This document shows positions 8,140 through 18,391 of a stretch of 56,200 nt of DNA, piece after piece. The position numbers were made by a program, and so were the translations under genes. The notes under the pieces are model-generated. The model searched no databases, was not told where the DNA came from, and saw only the letters and a list, made by a program, of their open reading frames with translations. The number at the start of each line of letters is the position of its first letter. Within the stretch, counting starts at the first letter, position 1. Source of the stretch: Alcaligenaceae bacterium (GTDB lineage Bacteria; Pseudomonadota; Gammaproteobacteria; Burkholderiales; Burkholderiaceae_B); NCBI GenBank assembly GCA_013205565.1, contig JABMMM010000107.1, positions 1 to 56,200 on the forward strand, read 5' to 3'.

Positions 8140-8958
8140 TCAGGTGACTTCGTCTGCTTTTTCTTCACTGCGGGGTTTGACGCCCCTTGCAACAAGGATC
8201 CCGACCTCGTAAAGCACGCACAAAGGCACGGCCAACAAAAACTGGCTAACGACATCTGGCGGGGTCACGACAGCTGCGATCACAAAGGCGCCCACGACGA
8301 CATAACCGCGGGCTTCTTTCAGTTTGACCACGGTCACAATCCCCATGCGCACCAACAGAACAACCGCCACGGGCACCTCGAACGTCACGCCAAAGGCAAG
8401 AAACATGGTCATGACAAAGCTCAGATAAGCCTCAATGTCTGGCGCTGGTGTGATCGATTGTGGCGCGAACGACGCAATAAACGAAAACACAGACCTGAAG
8501 ACTACAAAATAACAAAAGGCCATGCCAGCGATAAACAGAAGCGAGCTTGACACGATCAGTGGTAAAGCTAGTCGTTGTTCGTGGCGGTATAACCCCGGCG
8601 CCACAAACGCCCAGACTTGGTACAGCACCACGGGCAGCGACACCACAAAGGCCGCCATCATCGTCACCTTCATGGGCACCATAAAAGGCGTGATCACGCC
8701 CGTCGCAATCATGCGGGTGCCCTCTGGTAACGAAGCCAGCATTGGCGCGGCAAGAATGTCATAGATCACCGAAGCGCCGGGATAAATAAACAGCACAACA
8801 AATACCACGACTACCGTACCCACTGCGTGTAATAAACGCGTGCGCAGCTCAATCAGGTGCGACATGAAACTTTCGTTTGCCTGTGGCGCTTCGGCCGGAT
8901 CTGGGCTTGCGTCGGGCGTGCCGCCAGTCGCGTGATTGTCGGAGGGGTTGGTGCTCAA
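8140..8958 (-). CDS. tatC: Sec-independent translocase subunit TatC
   Basis: This six-helix membrane protein recognises twin-arginine signal peptides together with TatB. The 272-aa sequence has the family opening MSHLIELRTRLL, the conserved VWAFVAPGLYRHEQR segment, a long FGVTFEVPV stretch and the late VVTPPDVVSQFLLAVPLCVLYE segment. About 30 extra N-terminal residues rich in Pro/Ala/Asp precede the first helix. It overlaps tatB by 4 bp and is the last gene of a long minus-strand string. Confidence 0.96.
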   Translation of the reverse strand: MSTNPSDNHATGGTPDASPDPAEAPQANESFMSHLIELRTRLLHAVGTVVVVFVVLFIYPGASVIYDILAAPMLASLPEGTRMIATGVITPFMVPMKVTMMAAFVVSLPVVLYQVWAFVAPGLYRHEQRLALPLIVSSSLLFIAGMAFCYFVVFRSVFSFIASFAPQSITPAPDIEAYLSFVMTMFLAFGVTFEVPVAVVLLVRMGIVTVVKLKEARGYVVVGAFVIAAVVTPPDVVSQFLLAVPLCVLYEVGILVARGVKPRSEEKADEVT

Positions 8959-9509
8959 GATTTAGATTCCGGTGTAGTTGTCGCCACCGAAACTGGAGGT
9001 TGCGCAGAGATTGGCGCTAGCGCGTCGATCTCGAGTTGAGTGGGAATGGGCATTGGCACATGTGTGACGAGGACGGCGGAGTCGGCAAGTGCGGTCTCAG
9101 GCGTTGCGGCTACAACCTGTGCGCTGGCAGACGCTGCGTCAGTGGCCGTGAGTACCGGTGCCGAAATTTCAGGCGCAACCGGTTCGGGGATCTCGGGATT
9201 GGTCATAGAAGCTCTGAGCGCCGAGACATCCTGTTCGAGCGAGTCAAGGGGTTTGCGCAGCGAATCTTCGGTATTTTGTAAACTTGACTGCACGCTTTGT
9301 GCGGCGTCTTGCATTTGATTTTTTAAGTTGCGCAACTCATCAAGCTCGACCTCGCGCTGAATGTCTGTTTTGACATCGTTAACATAGCGTTGCGCGCGGC
9401 CGACGAGGTGGCCGAGCGTGCGTGCCACCTTGGGCAGGCGTTCAGGGCCAATGACGACAAGTGCCACGACTCCAATGACAAGTAATTCAGTAAAGCTGAC
9501 GTCAAACAT
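8955..9509 (-). CDS. tatB: Sec-independent translocase subunit TatB
   Basis: TatB pairs with TatC to receive folded twin-arginine precursors. The 184-aa protein starts with one membrane helix (FTELLVIGVVALVVIGPERLP, the GPERLP hinge being typical) and continues as an amphipathic, coiled-coil-like helix to about residue 100. A Pro/Ala/Thr/Val-rich low-complexity tail follows. The length is within the family range for betaproteobacteria. It lies 48 bp after tatA and overlaps tatC by 4 bp. Confidence 0.94.
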   Translation of the reverse strand: MFDVSFTELLVIGVVALVVIGPERLPKVARTLGHLVGRAQRYVNDVKTDIQREVELDELRNLKNQMQDAAQSVQSSLQNTEDSLRKPLDSLEQDVSALRASMTNPEIPEPVAPEISAPVLTATDAASASAQVVAATPETALADSAVLVTHVPMPIPTQLEIDALAPISAQPPVSVATTTPESKS

Positions 9510-9557
9510 GGTGTGCGAGGTGCCAAAGAGACTCAGCTAGAAAACTAGCCAAAAGGG

Positions 9558-9818
9558 TTAGTGCGTGCCGGGTTGTGTATTTGACTTTTCTTTAGCTTGC
9601 ACATCGATGGTTTCGCCTGTTGCCACGCGTTGCACGGGCGCGGCTTCAGTCGACGCTGCCGGTTCGGCGTCTTTTGCGTTAGGGTCTTTCATCCCTTCTT
9701 TGAAGCCCTTGATTGCGCCGCCTAAGTCGGCACCAATATTACGAATCTTTTTCGTGCCAAAAACCAGCGCCACGATCGCCAGAACGATCAGCCAATGCCA
9801 AATGCTAAAACTACCCAT
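9558..9818 (-). CDS. tatA: Sec-independent translocase subunit TatA
   Basis: TatA oligomers form the passage or membrane-weakening element of the Tat system. The 86-aa sequence has one N-terminal helix ([21 protein letters not shown]), the hinge [12 protein letters not shown] and an amphipathic helix [11 protein letters not shown], then a polar tail. I chose the ATG at 9818 because the 15 upstream in-frame residues are not family-like. It lies 14 bp after hinT and is followed by tatB and tatC. Confidence 0.95.
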   Translation of the reverse strand: MGSFSIWHWLIVLAIVALVFGTKKIRNIGADLGGAIKGFKEGMKDPNAKDAEPAASTEAAPVQRVATGETIDVQAKEKSNTQPGTH

Positions 9819-9832
9819 GATGAATCTCCAAA

Positions 9833-10201
9833 TTAGTTCTTGAGGGGAGTGAAGCCCCGCCAAGGACGTCTACCGCCAAGAATGTGAAAATGCAGGTGCT
9901 TAATTTCTTGCCCGCCCTCTAGGCCTGAATTCGTCGTGAGACGAAAACCACCCTCTGGGCCTGGATTGCAGCCATTTGCTAAGGCAATTTGTTCAACCCG
10001 AGTCAGCATTCTACCTAACCAGCCGGCATCTTCAGGTTTAACGTCTTGCATCGACACGACATGGTGCCGAGGCACCATCAGCAAATGTACTGGAGCCGCG
10101 GGTTGAATGTCATGAAAAACCACACAATCATCGTCTGTATGGACGATTTTTGCTGGGATTTCGCCTTTTACGATTTTGCAGAACAGACAGTTTTCGCTCA
10201 T
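9833..10201 (-). CDS. hinT: HIT-family nucleotide hydrolase (HinT-like)
   Basis: This 122-aa purine nucleoside phosphoramidase-type protein shows the histidine triad HLHFHILGG near the C-terminus and the N-terminal [16 protein letters not shown] with Cys pairs seen in many members. A central [11 protein letters not shown] segment fits the family. The HIT enzyme removes AMP or GMP from phosphoramidate or acyl-adenylate substrates. It lies between hisE (9-bp gap) and tatA, a common betaproteobacterial order and probably co-transcribed. Confidence 0.93.
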   Translation of the reverse strand: MSENCLFCKIVKGEIPAKIVHTDDDCVVFHDIQPAAPVHLLMVPRHHVVSMQDVKPEDAGWLGRMLTRVEQIALANGCNPGPEGGFRLTTNSGLEGGQEIKHLHFHILGGRRPWRGFTPLKN

Positions 10202-10210
10202 GGTGTTGTT

Positions 10211-10576
10211 TTAAGAGGAACGGGAAAGTTTTTCTTGCAAGCCAGACAACCCTTCGCGGCGAGCGAGTTCGGCCAGCACTTGTTCGGGGCGCAGGCCATG
10301 CTCGGTCAGCACCACCAGGCAGTGAAACCAGAGATCGGCGGTCTCTGACACGATTCGGTCAGCCTGCTGATCCTTGACGGCCATGACCAGCTCAGTGGCC
10401 TCTTCGCCAATCTTTTTCAAGGCGGCGTCAGGCCCCTTTGAAAAGAGCGTTGCAACGTAGGAGGTGGCGGGATCGCCACCATTTGCGGGCAAGCGCGTGG
10501 CCAACGTATCTGCGATGCGAGCCAGTATCGCGTCAGAGACCAGTTTGTTTGCCAAGTCGGTGAGAGGTGCGATCAT
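10211..10576 (-). CDS. hisE: Phosphoribosyl-ATP pyrophosphatase
   Basis: HisE catalyses the second step of histidine synthesis, splitting pyrophosphate from phosphoribosyl-ATP. The 121-aa all-helical protein has the MazG-like motif [15 protein letters not shown] and the [13 protein letters not shown] helix, which hold the metal-binding acidic residues. HisE and HisI are separate here rather than fused as in enterobacteria. It is the last his gene, 71 bp after hisI. Confidence 0.94.
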   Translation of the reverse strand: MIAPLTDLANKLVSDAILARIADTLATRLPANGGDPATSYVATLFSKGPDAALKKIGEEATELVMAVKDQQADRIVSETADLWFHCLVVLTEHGLRPEQVLAELARREGLSGLQEKLSRSS

Positions 10577-10647
10577 TTTATGGGCAGAAATTTTTAAAGG
10601 AGACAGCTTTTGAAAGGTGGTTCTTTGTGCGATGACTCGTCAAAAAA

Positions 10648-11064
10648 TTACTTATAGATAAGCTCTGGGTCCTTAAGAACTGGGTCGACGATGACCCAGT
10701 TCGAGGCGTGCGGGTCGGCGGCGTGTTCTAACCGGCGATAAAAACAGCTTGCGCGTCCAGTATGACAGGCAATGTCGCCGATTTGCTCAACCTTTAGCAA
10801 AAGAACATCGCCGTCGCAATCCAGCCTGAGTTCAATGAGGCGTTGTACATGGCCCGACTCTTCGCCTTTACGCCAAAGACGCTTGCGCGAGCGCGACCAA
10901 AAAACGGCCCGACCGGTTTGCGCTGTTTCGGCAAGCGACTCGGCGTTCATCCAGGCAACCATCAATATTTGCCCGCTCTGGGCGTCTTGTGAAATCGCCG
11001 GAATCAAGCCTTTTTCATCAAATTTGACGTCGGCCAGCCAGCCAGGCGTTGCGGCGCTCATCAA
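10648..11064 (-). CDS. hisI: Phosphoribosyl-AMP cyclohydrolase
   Basis: HisI opens the purine ring of phosphoribosyl-AMP (third step of histidine synthesis). The 138-aa protein contains [12 protein letters not shown], the YWSRSR-equivalent [18 protein letters not shown] segment and the zinc/magnesium-binding [12 protein letters not shown] with [12 protein letters not shown]. It overlaps hisF by 4 bp and precedes hisE. Confidence 0.95.
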   Translation of the reverse strand: MMSAATPGWLADVKFDEKGLIPAISQDAQSGQILMVAWMNAESLAETAQTGRAVFWSRSRKRLWRKGEESGHVQRLIELRLDCDGDVLLLKVEQIGDIACHTGRASCFYRRLEHAADPHASNWVIVDPVLKDPELIYK

Positions 11065-11867
11065 GCGCTGCGCCTGACTGCGATACCTTGGTTGGCCATA
11101 AAGTCTTTGGCCTGACGCACGGTGTATTCGCCGTAATGAAAAATACTGGCAGCTAAGACCGCGCTGGCTCCACCTAAGGTAACGCCATCGGCCAAGTGCT
11201 GCAAACTTCCAACGCCACCCGAGGCGATTACCGGAATCGCCACCGCGTCGGCGACGCGCCGCGTGAGTTCAAGGTCGAAGCCCGCTTTGGTTCCGTCGCG
11301 ATCCATGCTGGTTAATAAAAGTTCGCCTGCGCCAAAATCGGCCATCTGCCGCGCCCACGCCACGACATCTAAGCCAGTGCCGCGGCGACCGCCGTGGGTA
11401 AAGACTTCCCAAGAGGGGGTCGCACTGTTTGCGACCCGCCGCGCATCAATGGCCACAACGATACATTGCGAGCCATGATAGTTTGAAGCCGCGCGCACAA
11501 GTTCGGGGTTGGCGACGGCGGCACTGTTGATCGAGACTTTATCTGCACCCGCGTTAAGCAAGCGTTGCACATCGCTGACCTGACGCACACCCCCACCGAC
11601 CGTGAGCGGAATAAAAATCTGCGAAGCGACCTGTTCGATGATCGACAAAATCAAATCGCGCTCGTCGCTCGTGGCGGTAATGTCTAAAAACGTAAGTTCG
11701 TCTGCACCCTGTTCGTTGTAGCGCTGCGCGATTTCGATCGGATCGCCTGCATCGATGAGATCAACAAAGTTGACCCCTTTGACGACGCGCCCGGCGGTGA
11801 CATCGAGACACGGAATAATTCTACGGGTCAAGCCACTGAGCGTGTTCGGCGAGACCGATAGACTCAT
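11061..11867 (-). CDS. hisF: Imidazole glycerol phosphate synthase, cyclase subunit
   Basis: HisF is a TIM-barrel cyclase that uses ammonia made by HisH to convert PRFAR to IGP and AICAR. The 268-aa sequence has [16 protein letters not shown] at the start (catalytic Asp), VGGGVR, a DARRV segment with the second Asp region, [13 protein letters not shown] and VIASGGVG phosphate-binding loops. It overlaps hisA and hisI by 4 bp on either side, indicating translational coupling. Confidence 0.97.
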   Translation of the reverse strand: MSLSVSPNTLSGLTRRIIPCLDVTAGRVVKGVNFVDLIDAGDPIEIAQRYNEQGADELTFLDITATSDERDLILSIIEQVASQIFIPLTVGGGVRQVSDVQRLLNAGADKVSINSAAVANPELVRAASNYHGSQCIVVAIDARRVANSATPSWEVFTHGGRRGTGLDVVAWARQMADFGAGELLLTSMDRDGTKAGFDLELTRRVADAVAIPVIASGGVGSLQHLADGVTLGGASAVLAASIFHYGEYTVRQAKDFMANQGIAVRRSA

Positions 11868-12604
11868 GGCGCGAGTTCGTCAGCACGTCTTTGAGCGGCT
11901 TCAAAATCAAGCGTGCCTTCATAGATGCTACGGCCTAAAATCGCGCCTTCGATGCCCTCGGCCTCGACGGCACACAAGGCCTCAATGTCGCGAAGGTCTG
12001 TGACACCGCCTGAAGCGATGATCGGTATGCGGACGTGTTGTGCCAGTCGCACGGTTGCTTCAATGTTGACGCCTGTTAGCATGCCGTCGCGACCGATGTC
12101 GGTGTAGATAATGGCTTCGCAACCGTAGTCTTCAAATTTTTTAGCCATATCCAACACATCGTGCTTGGTGAGCTTGCTCCAGCCGTCGGTGGCAACTTTG
12201 CCGTCGCGCGCATCGAGTCCGACAATGATATTGCCCGGGAAGGCGCCGCAAGCATCGTGTAAAAAGCCCGGATTTTTGACCGCAGCTGTGCCGATAATCA
12301 CATATGAGATACCAAAATCGAGATAGCGCTCAATCGTATCAAGATCGCGAATGCCACCACCAATTTGAACCGGAATATCCGCGCCGACTGAATCGACAAT
12401 TGCGCGAATGACGGCTTCGTTTTTAGGTTTGCCCGCCACTGCGCCGTTAAGGTCTACGAGGTGCAGGCGTCGCGCGCCGCGATCAAGCCACAGGTTAGAC
12501 ATCGCGGTGGGGTCTTCAGAGAAGATGGTCGCGTCGTCGAGGTCGCCTTGGCGCAGTCGGACACAGCGTCCGTCTTTGAGGTCAATTGCAGGGATCAGCA
12601 GCAT
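11864..12604 (-). CDS. hisA: ProFAR isomerase (HisA)
   Basis: HisA performs an Amadori-type isomerisation (ProFAR to PRFAR) in histidine synthesis. The 246-aa TIM barrel shows [17 protein letters not shown] with the catalytic Asp, [19 protein letters not shown] with the second Asp and IIASGGVTD. It overlaps hisF by 4 bp. The 67-bp gap to hisH contains a small GC hairpin. Confidence 0.97.
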   Translation of the reverse strand: MLLIPAIDLKDGRCVRLRQGDLDDATIFSEDPTAMSNLWLDRGARRLHLVDLNGAVAGKPKNEAVIRAIVDSVGADIPVQIGGGIRDLDTIERYLDFGISYVIIGTAAVKNPGFLHDACGAFPGNIIVGLDARDGKVATDGWSKLTKHDVLDMAKKFEDYGCEAIIYTDIGRDGMLTGVNIEATVRLAQHVRIPIIASGGVTDLRDIEALCAVEAEGIEGAILGRSIYEGTLDFEAAQRRADELAP

Positions 12605-12635
12605 GTGATTTTTAAGGGGTCACGTGAGGGTCATG

Positions 12636-12650
12636 CCACCCGCGGGGTGG
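12636..12650. repeat. Small GC-rich hairpin in the hisH-hisA gap
   Basis: CCACCC-GCG-GGGTGG forms a 6-bp perfect stem with a 3-nt loop inside the 67-bp gap between hisH and hisA. There is no T tract, so termination is unlikely. It could be an RNA processing or stabilising element within the operon; this is speculative. Confidence 0.3.
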
Positions 12651-12671
12651 GCTCGTTGATGCTTAAAGAGT

Positions 12672-13307
12672 TTAAGGCTTCCAGTCTACAAAATTACGGT
12701 AAAGACGCAAACCATATTCTGCACTTTTTTCAGGATGAAACTGTACGGCAAAAATATTATCGGCTGCAACTGCGCAAGTAAATAGCCCGCCATAGTGACT
12801 TTGCCCGACCGTGAGCTCAGTCTGCGCTGGCACTGCATAATAACTGTGTACAAAATAAAAAGGGGTCAGATCAGGAATGCCCTGCCAAAGCGCGTGCGTG
12901 CGACTCTGTTTGACGGGATTCCAGCCCATATGCGGCACTTTTAGCTGCTGCGGGCCCGCATAGAAGGGCGGACCCTGAAACCGTTTAACTTCGCCTTTGA
13001 AAACGCCCAAGCTGGTGGTGTTCCCTTCTTCGCTGCGTTCAAACAACATTTGCTCGCCCACGCAAACCCCAAGCAAGGGTTTGTTTTTTGCAGCCTCGAG
13101 TACGGCCTCACGCAGCCCAGCGTCGTTGAGGGTGCGAATACAGTCTGCCATCGCCCCTTGGCCCGGAAACACAACGCGCTCAGCGGCCTTGAGATCTTGC
13201 GCACGGCTGCACAAGCGGATGTCGGCCTCGGGTGCGGCGTGGCGCAAGGCTCGCTCGACCGAGTGAATATTGCCCATTCCGTAGTCAACAATGGCGATTA
13301 AAGCCAT
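12672..13307 (-). CDS. hisH: Imidazole glycerol phosphate synthase, glutaminase subunit
   Basis: HisH releases ammonia from glutamine for HisF. The 211-aa class I amidotransferase has [13 protein letters not shown] at the N-terminus, the nucleophile in [10 protein letters not shown], and the His/Glu pair in [10 protein letters not shown]. It lies between hisB (3-bp gap) and hisA in the histidine operon. Confidence 0.96.
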   Translation of the reverse strand: MALIAIVDYGMGNIHSVERALRHAAPEADIRLCSRAQDLKAAERVVFPGQGAMADCIRTLNDAGLREAVLEAAKNKPLLGVCVGEQMLFERSEEGNTTSLGVFKGEVKRFQGPPFYAGPQQLKVPHMGWNPVKQSRTHALWQGIPDLTPFYFVHSYYAVPAQTELTVGQSHYGGLFTCAVAADNIFAVQFHPEKSAEYGLRLYRNFVDWKP

Positions 13308-13310
13308 AAC

Positions 13311-13898
13311 CTAGAGCACACCTTTGGTAGAAGGTACGATGCCAACGCTGCGCGGGTCGAGCTCAAGCGCCATGCGCAAGGCGCGGCCGGTGGCTTTAAA
13401 AATAGTTTCGCACTGGTGATGCGCATTGACGCCGCGTAAGTTGTCGATGTGCATGGTGAGCAAGGCGTGATTGACTAAACCTTGAAAAAACTCAATCGTC
13501 AGATCGACATCAAAATTTCCGACGCGGGCTCGCGTAAAGGGGACGTGGAACTGTAAGCCCGGACGCCCTGAGAAATCGACAACTACGCGCGATAAGGCTT
13601 CGTCGAGCGGTACGTAAGCGTGTCCGTAGCGACGAATACCAGCTTTGTCGCCAACCGCTTGAGCGATGGCCTGCCCGATGGTGATCCCAACGTCTTCAAC
13701 GGTGTGGTGGGCATCGATTTCGAGGTCGCCTTGGGCGTGCACCTCAAGGTCTATCAGGCCGTGGCGCGCGATTTGATCAAGCATGTGATCAAGAAAAGGC
13801 ACACCGGTGTCGAGTTTTTGACGACCAGTTCCATCAAGATTGATGGCAACTCGAATCTTTGTTTCGTTGGTGTTGCGAGTAATTTCGGCAGTGCGCAT
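13311..13898 (-). CDS. hisB: Imidazoleglycerol-phosphate dehydratase
   Basis: HisB dehydrates IGP to imidazole-acetol phosphate using a di-manganese centre. The 195-aa monofunctional form has the metal-binding motifs [34 protein letters not shown]-like and [12 protein letters not shown]. No phosphatase domain is fused. Upstream is an 82-bp gap to hisD where hisC would be expected in related genomes. Confidence 0.96.
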   Translation of the reverse strand: MRTAEITRNTNETKIRVAINLDGTGRQKLDTGVPFLDHMLDQIARHGLIDLEVHAQGDLEIDAHHTVEDVGITIGQAIAQAVGDKAGIRRYGHAYVPLDEALSRVVVDFSGRPGLQFHVPFTRARVGNFDVDLTIEFFQGLVNHALLTMHIDNLRGVNAHHQCETIFKATGRALRMALELDPRSVGIVPSTKGVL

Positions 13899-13980
13899 GG
13901 CTTGGGCTCTTGTCGTCAGAAACTATATTGTAGGGCGGTCTGAGCGAATTGTTGCGTTCAATCGTTCTGGGGCCTTGCGT

Positions 13981-15294
13981 TTAAGGCTTATCAGCGCTCG
14001 TGAGGCGATAGGTCGCGCTCGCGGCATGGGCTTGCAACCCTTCGCCCAAGGCGAGCTCGGCCGCGATTTTGCCTAGCGTCTGGGCACCCGCCGGCGACAC
14101 ATGAATCAAACTTGAGCGCTTTTGAAAGTCATAGACGCCCAACGGTGACGAAAACCGCGCGGTGCGTGAGGTCGGCAAAACGTGATTGGGGCCTGCGCAA
14201 TAGTCGCCAAGCGACTCTGAGCTGTGCTGGCCCATAAAAATCGCGCCCGCGTGGCGCAGATGCGCAAGCCACGGTTCGGGCTGTTCGATTGAAACTTCAA
14301 GGTGTTCGGGTGCAATCTTGTTGCTGATTGCGCACGCCTGAGCCAAATCGCGCACCAAAATCAAGGCACCTCGGTCGCGTAGGCTGGCACGAATAATATC
14401 GGCGCGAGGCATGGCGGGTAAGAGTTTGTTGATCGACTGTTGCACCGCATCGAGATAGCTTGCGTCTGGGCACAATAAAATCGCCTGAGCGAGTTCGTCG
14501 TGTTCGGCTTGCGAGAACAGATCCATTGCAATCCAGTCAGGCGCGGTTTTGCCGTCGCAGATAATCAGGATCTCGCTTGGGCCCGCGATCATGTCAATAC
14601 CCACTGTGCCAAAGACTCGGCGCTTTGCCGCCGCAACATACGCATTACCTGGGCCAACGATTTTATCGACGGCGGGGACGGTCGTGGTGCCGTAGGCCAG
14701 CGCACCGACGGCCTGAGCGCCGCCTATCGCAAAACATCGGTCAACGCCGGCAATCGCCGCTGCCGCGAGCACCAGCGCGTTACGCTGGCCGCCAGGCGTA
14801 GGGGTAACCATTATGACTTCGGGCACGCCCGCGACTTTTGCCGGGATCGTATTCATGAGTACCGATGAGGGGTAGGCGGCCTTGCCGCCAGGCACGTATA
14901 CGCCAACGCGATCAAGCGGCGTGACTTGTTGGCCTAAACGCGTACCATCCTCCTCGGTATAAGACCAACTCTTCTGAATTTGGTGAGCATGGTAACTGCG
15001 CACCCGCTCGGCTGCAGCCTCAAGCGCCTGCCGTTGCGCCTTGGGTAGTTCGGCTAGTGCACTTAGCCAGTCGCTGCGCGGGATTTCTAGTTCGGCGGCG
15101 TGAGTCACTTGTACCCGGTCGAACTCACGCGTCAGACGCACAAGCGCGGCATCGCCCTGACTGCGCACTTGCTTGAGGATACTTGCCGCAGCCAAGTCGA
15201 TCGCCTCGTCTTGTTCGGCGTCGAACGCTAGTAACGTGCTGAGCTTGGCTTCAAAGTCTGCATCGCTTGAATCTAAACGTAAAAGTATTGCCAT
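13981..15294 (-). CDS. hisD: Histidinol dehydrogenase
   Basis: HisD oxidises L-histidinol to L-histidine in two NAD-dependent steps with a zinc ion. The 437-aa sequence contains [52 protein letters not shown] with Zn/catalytic residues, APEHLEV and GPNHVLPTS. It is the second his gene, 20 bp after hisG. Confidence 0.97.
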   Translation of the reverse strand: MAILLRLDSSDADFEAKLSTLLAFDAEQDEAIDLAAASILKQVRSQGDAALVRLTREFDRVQVTHAAELEIPRSDWLSALAELPKAQRQALEAAAERVRSYHAHQIQKSWSYTEEDGTRLGQQVTPLDRVGVYVPGGKAAYPSSVLMNTIPAKVAGVPEVIMVTPTPGGQRNALVLAAAAIAGVDRCFAIGGAQAVGALAYGTTTVPAVDKIVGPGNAYVAAAKRRVFGTVGIDMIAGPSEILIICDGKTAPDWIAMDLFSQAEHDELAQAILLCPDASYLDAVQQSINKLLPAMPRADIIRASLRDRGALILVRDLAQACAISNKIAPEHLEVSIEQPEPWLAHLRHAGAIFMGQHSSESLGDYCAGPNHVLPTSRTARFSSPLGVYDFQKRSSLIHVSPAGAQTLGKIAAELALGEGLQAHAASATYRLTSADKP

Positions 15295-15314
15295 GTTGTC
15301 GATCTCGGGTTGGA

Positions 15315-15998
15315 CTACGCTGCGGCCCGCGCGCGGCTGGCTTGTTCAAAGGCATCTAGCAAAGGCTGAAGCTCTGCGTGGCGTGTTTTTAGTGCGGCCC
15401 GGTTGACCACTAAGCGCGAGGAGATTGGCATGATGTCTTCGACGGCCACCAAGTCGTTGGCCTTGAGTGTGTTCCCCGTTGAGACCAAGTCGACAATCGC
15501 ATCCGCTAAGCCCACCAAAGGCGCGAGCTCCATTGAGCCATAAAGCTTGATCAGATCAACGTGTACCCCCTTAGCGGCGAAGTGTTCGCGCGCGGCCTGG
15601 GTGTATTTGGTTGCGACGCGCAAGCGCGCGCCTTGCTTGACCGCTGCGTCATAATCAAACCCTTTGCGTACCGCAACGGACAGGCGGCAGCGGGCGATGT
15701 TTAGGTCAATCGGTTGGTAAAGTCCGCCCGGATGCTGGGCGGCGTGTTCGAGCAGTACGTCTTTGCCCGCGATCCCTAAATCGGCGGCGCCGTATTCAAC
15801 GTAGGTGGGGACATCGGAGGCGCGCACGATGATCAGGCGCAAAGCAGGATTACTCGTGGCGATGATGAGTTTTCGCGACTGCTCGGGGTGCTCTGAGATT
15901 TCAATCCCCGCGGCCTTTAGCAACGGCAAGGTTTCTTCAAAAATACGTCCTTTCGACAGAGCCATGGTCAGGGGGCGCAGTGTCTCTGGCATGTTCAT
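15315..15998 (-). CDS. hisG: ATP phosphoribosyltransferase, short form
   Basis: HisG catalyses the first committed step of histidine synthesis, joining ATP and PRPP. The 227-aa protein has [18 protein letters not shown] and [10 protein letters not shown] but lacks the C-terminal regulatory ACT-like domain of the long form. Short HisG proteins need the partner HisZ for activity and feedback control; hisZ is not in this window. The start overlaps the murA stop by 4 bp. Confidence 0.95.
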   Translation of the reverse strand: MNMPETLRPLTMALSKGRIFEETLPLLKAAGIEISEHPEQSRKLIIATSNPALRLIIVRASDVPTYVEYGAADLGIAGKDVLLEHAAQHPGGLYQPIDLNIARCRLSVAVRKGFDYDAAVKQGARLRVATKYTQAAREHFAAKGVHVDLIKLYGSMELAPLVGLADAIVDLVSTGNTLKANDLVAVEDIMPISSRLVVNRAALKTRHAELQPLLDAFEQASRARAAA

Positions 15999-17263
15999 GA
16001 GAGCTCCTTACTAGATAAACGTTCGATTTTGGCACCTAACTGTCTGAGCTTGTGTTCCATGCGTTCGTAGCCGCGATCAAGGTGGTAGATGCGCTCGACG
16101 ATTGTTTCACCTTCTGCCGCCAAGCCGGCAATCACCAAGCTGGCAGAGGCGCGTAGGTCGGTCGCCATGACGGTCGCGCCCGATAGCTTAGCCACGCCGC
16201 GGACCACTGCGGTATGGCCATCAATATCGATGCGTGCGCCTAAGCGCAGCAGCTCTTGCACGTGCATGTAGCGATTTTCAAAAATGGTTTCGGCAATAAC
16301 CGAGGTGCCATCGGCTAACGCAGTGAGTGCCATCACTTGCGCTTGCATGTCAGTCGCAAAGCCGGGGTATTCGTGCGTACGAAAATCAACCGGCTTGGGG
16401 CGTTGAGTCATGGTGGCACGAATCGAGTCAGTGCCGCAGGTTAGCCTCAGGCCCGCTTCTTGCAGTTTGGCCAGCGTCGCGCCCATCGTGTCAGGTGCCA
16501 CGTTGCGCAGTGTGATGTCGCCACCTGCGGCTCCCACCGCACATAAAAAGCTACCCGCTTCGATACGGTCTGGAATCACGCGATGGGTGGCACCGTGCAA
16601 AGTTTTTACGCCCTCAATCACAATGCGGTCAGTGCCGTGGCCTCGAATCTGCGCGCCCATTTTGATTAAAAGTTCGGCCAGGTCGACGACTTCAGGTTCG
16701 CGGGCGGCGTTTTCTAAGACGGTTTGACCCTCAGCCAACACAGCGGCCATCAGCAGATTCTCGGTACCGGTGACGGTCACCATATCGGTCCGAATGACCG
16801 CGCCCTTCAGGCGCGAAGCCCGCGCAACGACAAAGCCGTGCTCGATGCGGATGTCTGCACCTAGGGCCGCTAGGCCTTGGATGTGCTGATCAACCGGCCG
16901 CTGACCAATGGCGCAACCCCCAGGCAAGCTGACACGCGCTTGACCAAAGCGAGCGATCAAAGGGCCTAGCACTAGTATCGAGGCACGCATGGTTTTAACG
17001 AGCTCGTAGGGCGCCTCAAGGGTGGTGACGGCATTGGCGGTAATGTTGACAGTCCCGCCGGTCTCACGCGCGCAACGTACCCCCATCTGGCTCAATAACT
17101 TAAGCGTCGTGGCGATATCGTTTAATTCGGGCACGTTGGTCAGGGTGATGGTGTCAGCAGTCAGCAAACCCGCACATAAAATCGGCAACGCTGCATTTTT
17201 TGCGCCAGAAATACTGATCTCGCCCTGCAGACGATTGCCGCCGGTGATTCGTAAAATATCCAT
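15995..17263 (-). CDS. murA: UDP-N-acetylglucosamine 1-carboxyvinyltransferase
   Basis: MurA adds enolpyruvate to UDP-GlcNAc, the first committed step of peptidoglycan synthesis. The 422-aa sequence shows [13 protein letters not shown] near the N-terminus and the catalytic cysteine C117 in [13 protein letters not shown], the fosfomycin target. [17 protein letters not shown] lies near the C-terminus. The gene abuts the bolA-family gene upstream and overlaps hisG by 4 bp. Confidence 0.97.
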   Translation of the reverse strand: MDILRITGGNRLQGEISISGAKNAALPILCAGLLTADTITLTNVPELNDIATTLKLLSQMGVRCARETGGTVNITANAVTTLEAPYELVKTMRASILVLGPLIARFGQARVSLPGGCAIGQRPVDQHIQGLAALGADIRIEHGFVVARASRLKGAVIRTDMVTVTGTENLLMAAVLAEGQTVLENAAREPEVVDLAELLIKMGAQIRGHGTDRIVIEGVKTLHGATHRVIPDRIEAGSFLCAVGAAGGDITLRNVAPDTMGATLAKLQEAGLRLTCGTDSIRATMTQRPKPVDFRTHEYPGFATDMQAQVMALTALADGTSVIAETIFENRYMHVQELLRLGARIDIDGHTAVVRGVAKLSGATVMATDLRASASLVIAGLAAEGETIVERIYHLDRGYERMEHKLRQLGAKIERLSSKELS

Positions 17264-17505
17264 CAGGGAGCTTGGTTGAACTCTTCAGGGGTGAGCGTAC
17301 GCATCGAGAGCGCGTGGATTTCTTGTTTCATGCGATCGCCAAGTGCGCCATATACCAGCTGATGCCGGGCGATCAGACGCTTGCCGGCGAAGGCGTTACT
17401 AACGATGACCGCTTCAAAATGCGCGCCATCACCGCTGACTTCGAGGTGCTCACAAGCCAGGCCGGCGGCAATGTAAGCGCGGATATCTTCGGGGGTAGGC
17501 AACAT
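17263..17505 (-). CDS. BolA-family protein (IbaG-like)
   Basis: This 80-aa BolA/IbaG-type protein has the conserved [17 protein letters not shown] start and the signature [29 protein letters not shown]. In this family a conserved His, with a monothiol glutaredoxin partner, can bind a 2Fe-2S cluster. It lies immediately before murA, as in many proteobacteria where ibaG and murA are neighbours, and its stop codon overlaps the murA start. Confidence 0.9.
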   Translation of the reverse strand: MLPTPEDIRAYIAAGLACEHLEVSGDGAHFEAVIVSNAFAGKRLIARHQLVYGALGDRMKQEIHALSMRTLTPEEFNQAP

Positions 17506-17599
17506 GATCTGTAAGATCCTTAGTGGGCAATGGTTCTAGAATATTCAGTATTTTAAACGCCTGAGGCTGGACCCACAGGCGCCCGACGACGCGAGGTGT

Positions 17600-18391
17600 T
17601 CAAGTTCGTAGCTTGTAGCCCCGTCCAAGCAGTTGCAAGGCAAAGATCGCCAAAACGAGAAAGACGCTTGCCACCACAGCCAAACTTTGCCAGGGCGAGA
17701 CGTCTGCGACGCCAAAAAAACCATAGCGAAACCCGTCAATCGTGTAAAAAAGCGGATTCCAGTGCGAGATCACCTGCCAGAGCGTGGGTAGCGTATGCAC
17801 CGAATAGAACACGCCAGATAAAAAGGTTGCCGGCATAATCAGAAAATTTTGAAAAGCCGCCAACTGATCGAATTTCTCGGAGGTGAGCCCGGCTATCAAG
17901 CCCAAAATCGCCATAATTGCACAGGACAGCACAGCAAACACCAGCGCCCACAGAGGATGTTGAATCGGCATCACGTTAAAGTACAGCGAGACGAGCCAAA
18001 CACAGGTGCCCACGGCGAGGCCTCGCACGATCGCGGCCAACACATAAGCACTGAAAAACTCTCGATGAGAGATTGGTGGCAGCAGCACAAATACCAGATT
18101 GCCTGTGACCCGACTTTGTATCAACGAAGAAGAGGGGTTTGCAAAGGCGTTTTGCAACATACTCATCATCATCAGACCAGGGATCAAAAAGGTGGTGTAG
18201 GGGACAGTGCCATAGACCTGAATGCGGTCTTGCAGCACCTGAGCAAAAATCACCAGATAAAGTAACGCCGTGATAACCGGTGCTGCGATCGTCTGAAAAC
18301 TGACTTTCCAAAAACGCAACAACTCTTTGCCAAGCAAGGTCGGAAAACCCGAGCCCGCGCCAACCCGAGCGCTAAGAAGAGGCGCACTCAT
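17600..18391 (-). CDS. ABC-2 type exporter permease (YadH-like)
   Basis: This 263-aa inner-membrane permease has six predicted helices and the ABC-2 signature in TFLSGVFYSVHTLPTLWQVISHWNPLFYTIDGFRYGFFG. It pairs with the ATPase encoded just upstream, which overlaps it by 4 bp. The substrate is unknown; YadGH-type exporters are placed near lipid or polysaccharide export genes. Its position between the mla and mur genes suggests a cell-envelope role (inference). Confidence 0.9.
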   Translation of the reverse strand: MSAPLLSARVGAGSGFPTLLGKELLRFWKVSFQTIAAPVITALLYLVIFAQVLQDRIQVYGTVPYTTFLIPGLMMMSMLQNAFANPSSSLIQSRVTGNLVFVLLPPISHREFFSAYVLAAIVRGLAVGTCVWLVSLYFNVMPIQHPLWALVFAVLSCAIMAILGLIAGLTSEKFDQLAAFQNFLIMPATFLSGVFYSVHTLPTLWQVISHWNPLFYTIDGFRYGFFGVADVSPWQSLAVVASVFLVLAIFALQLLGRGYKLRT

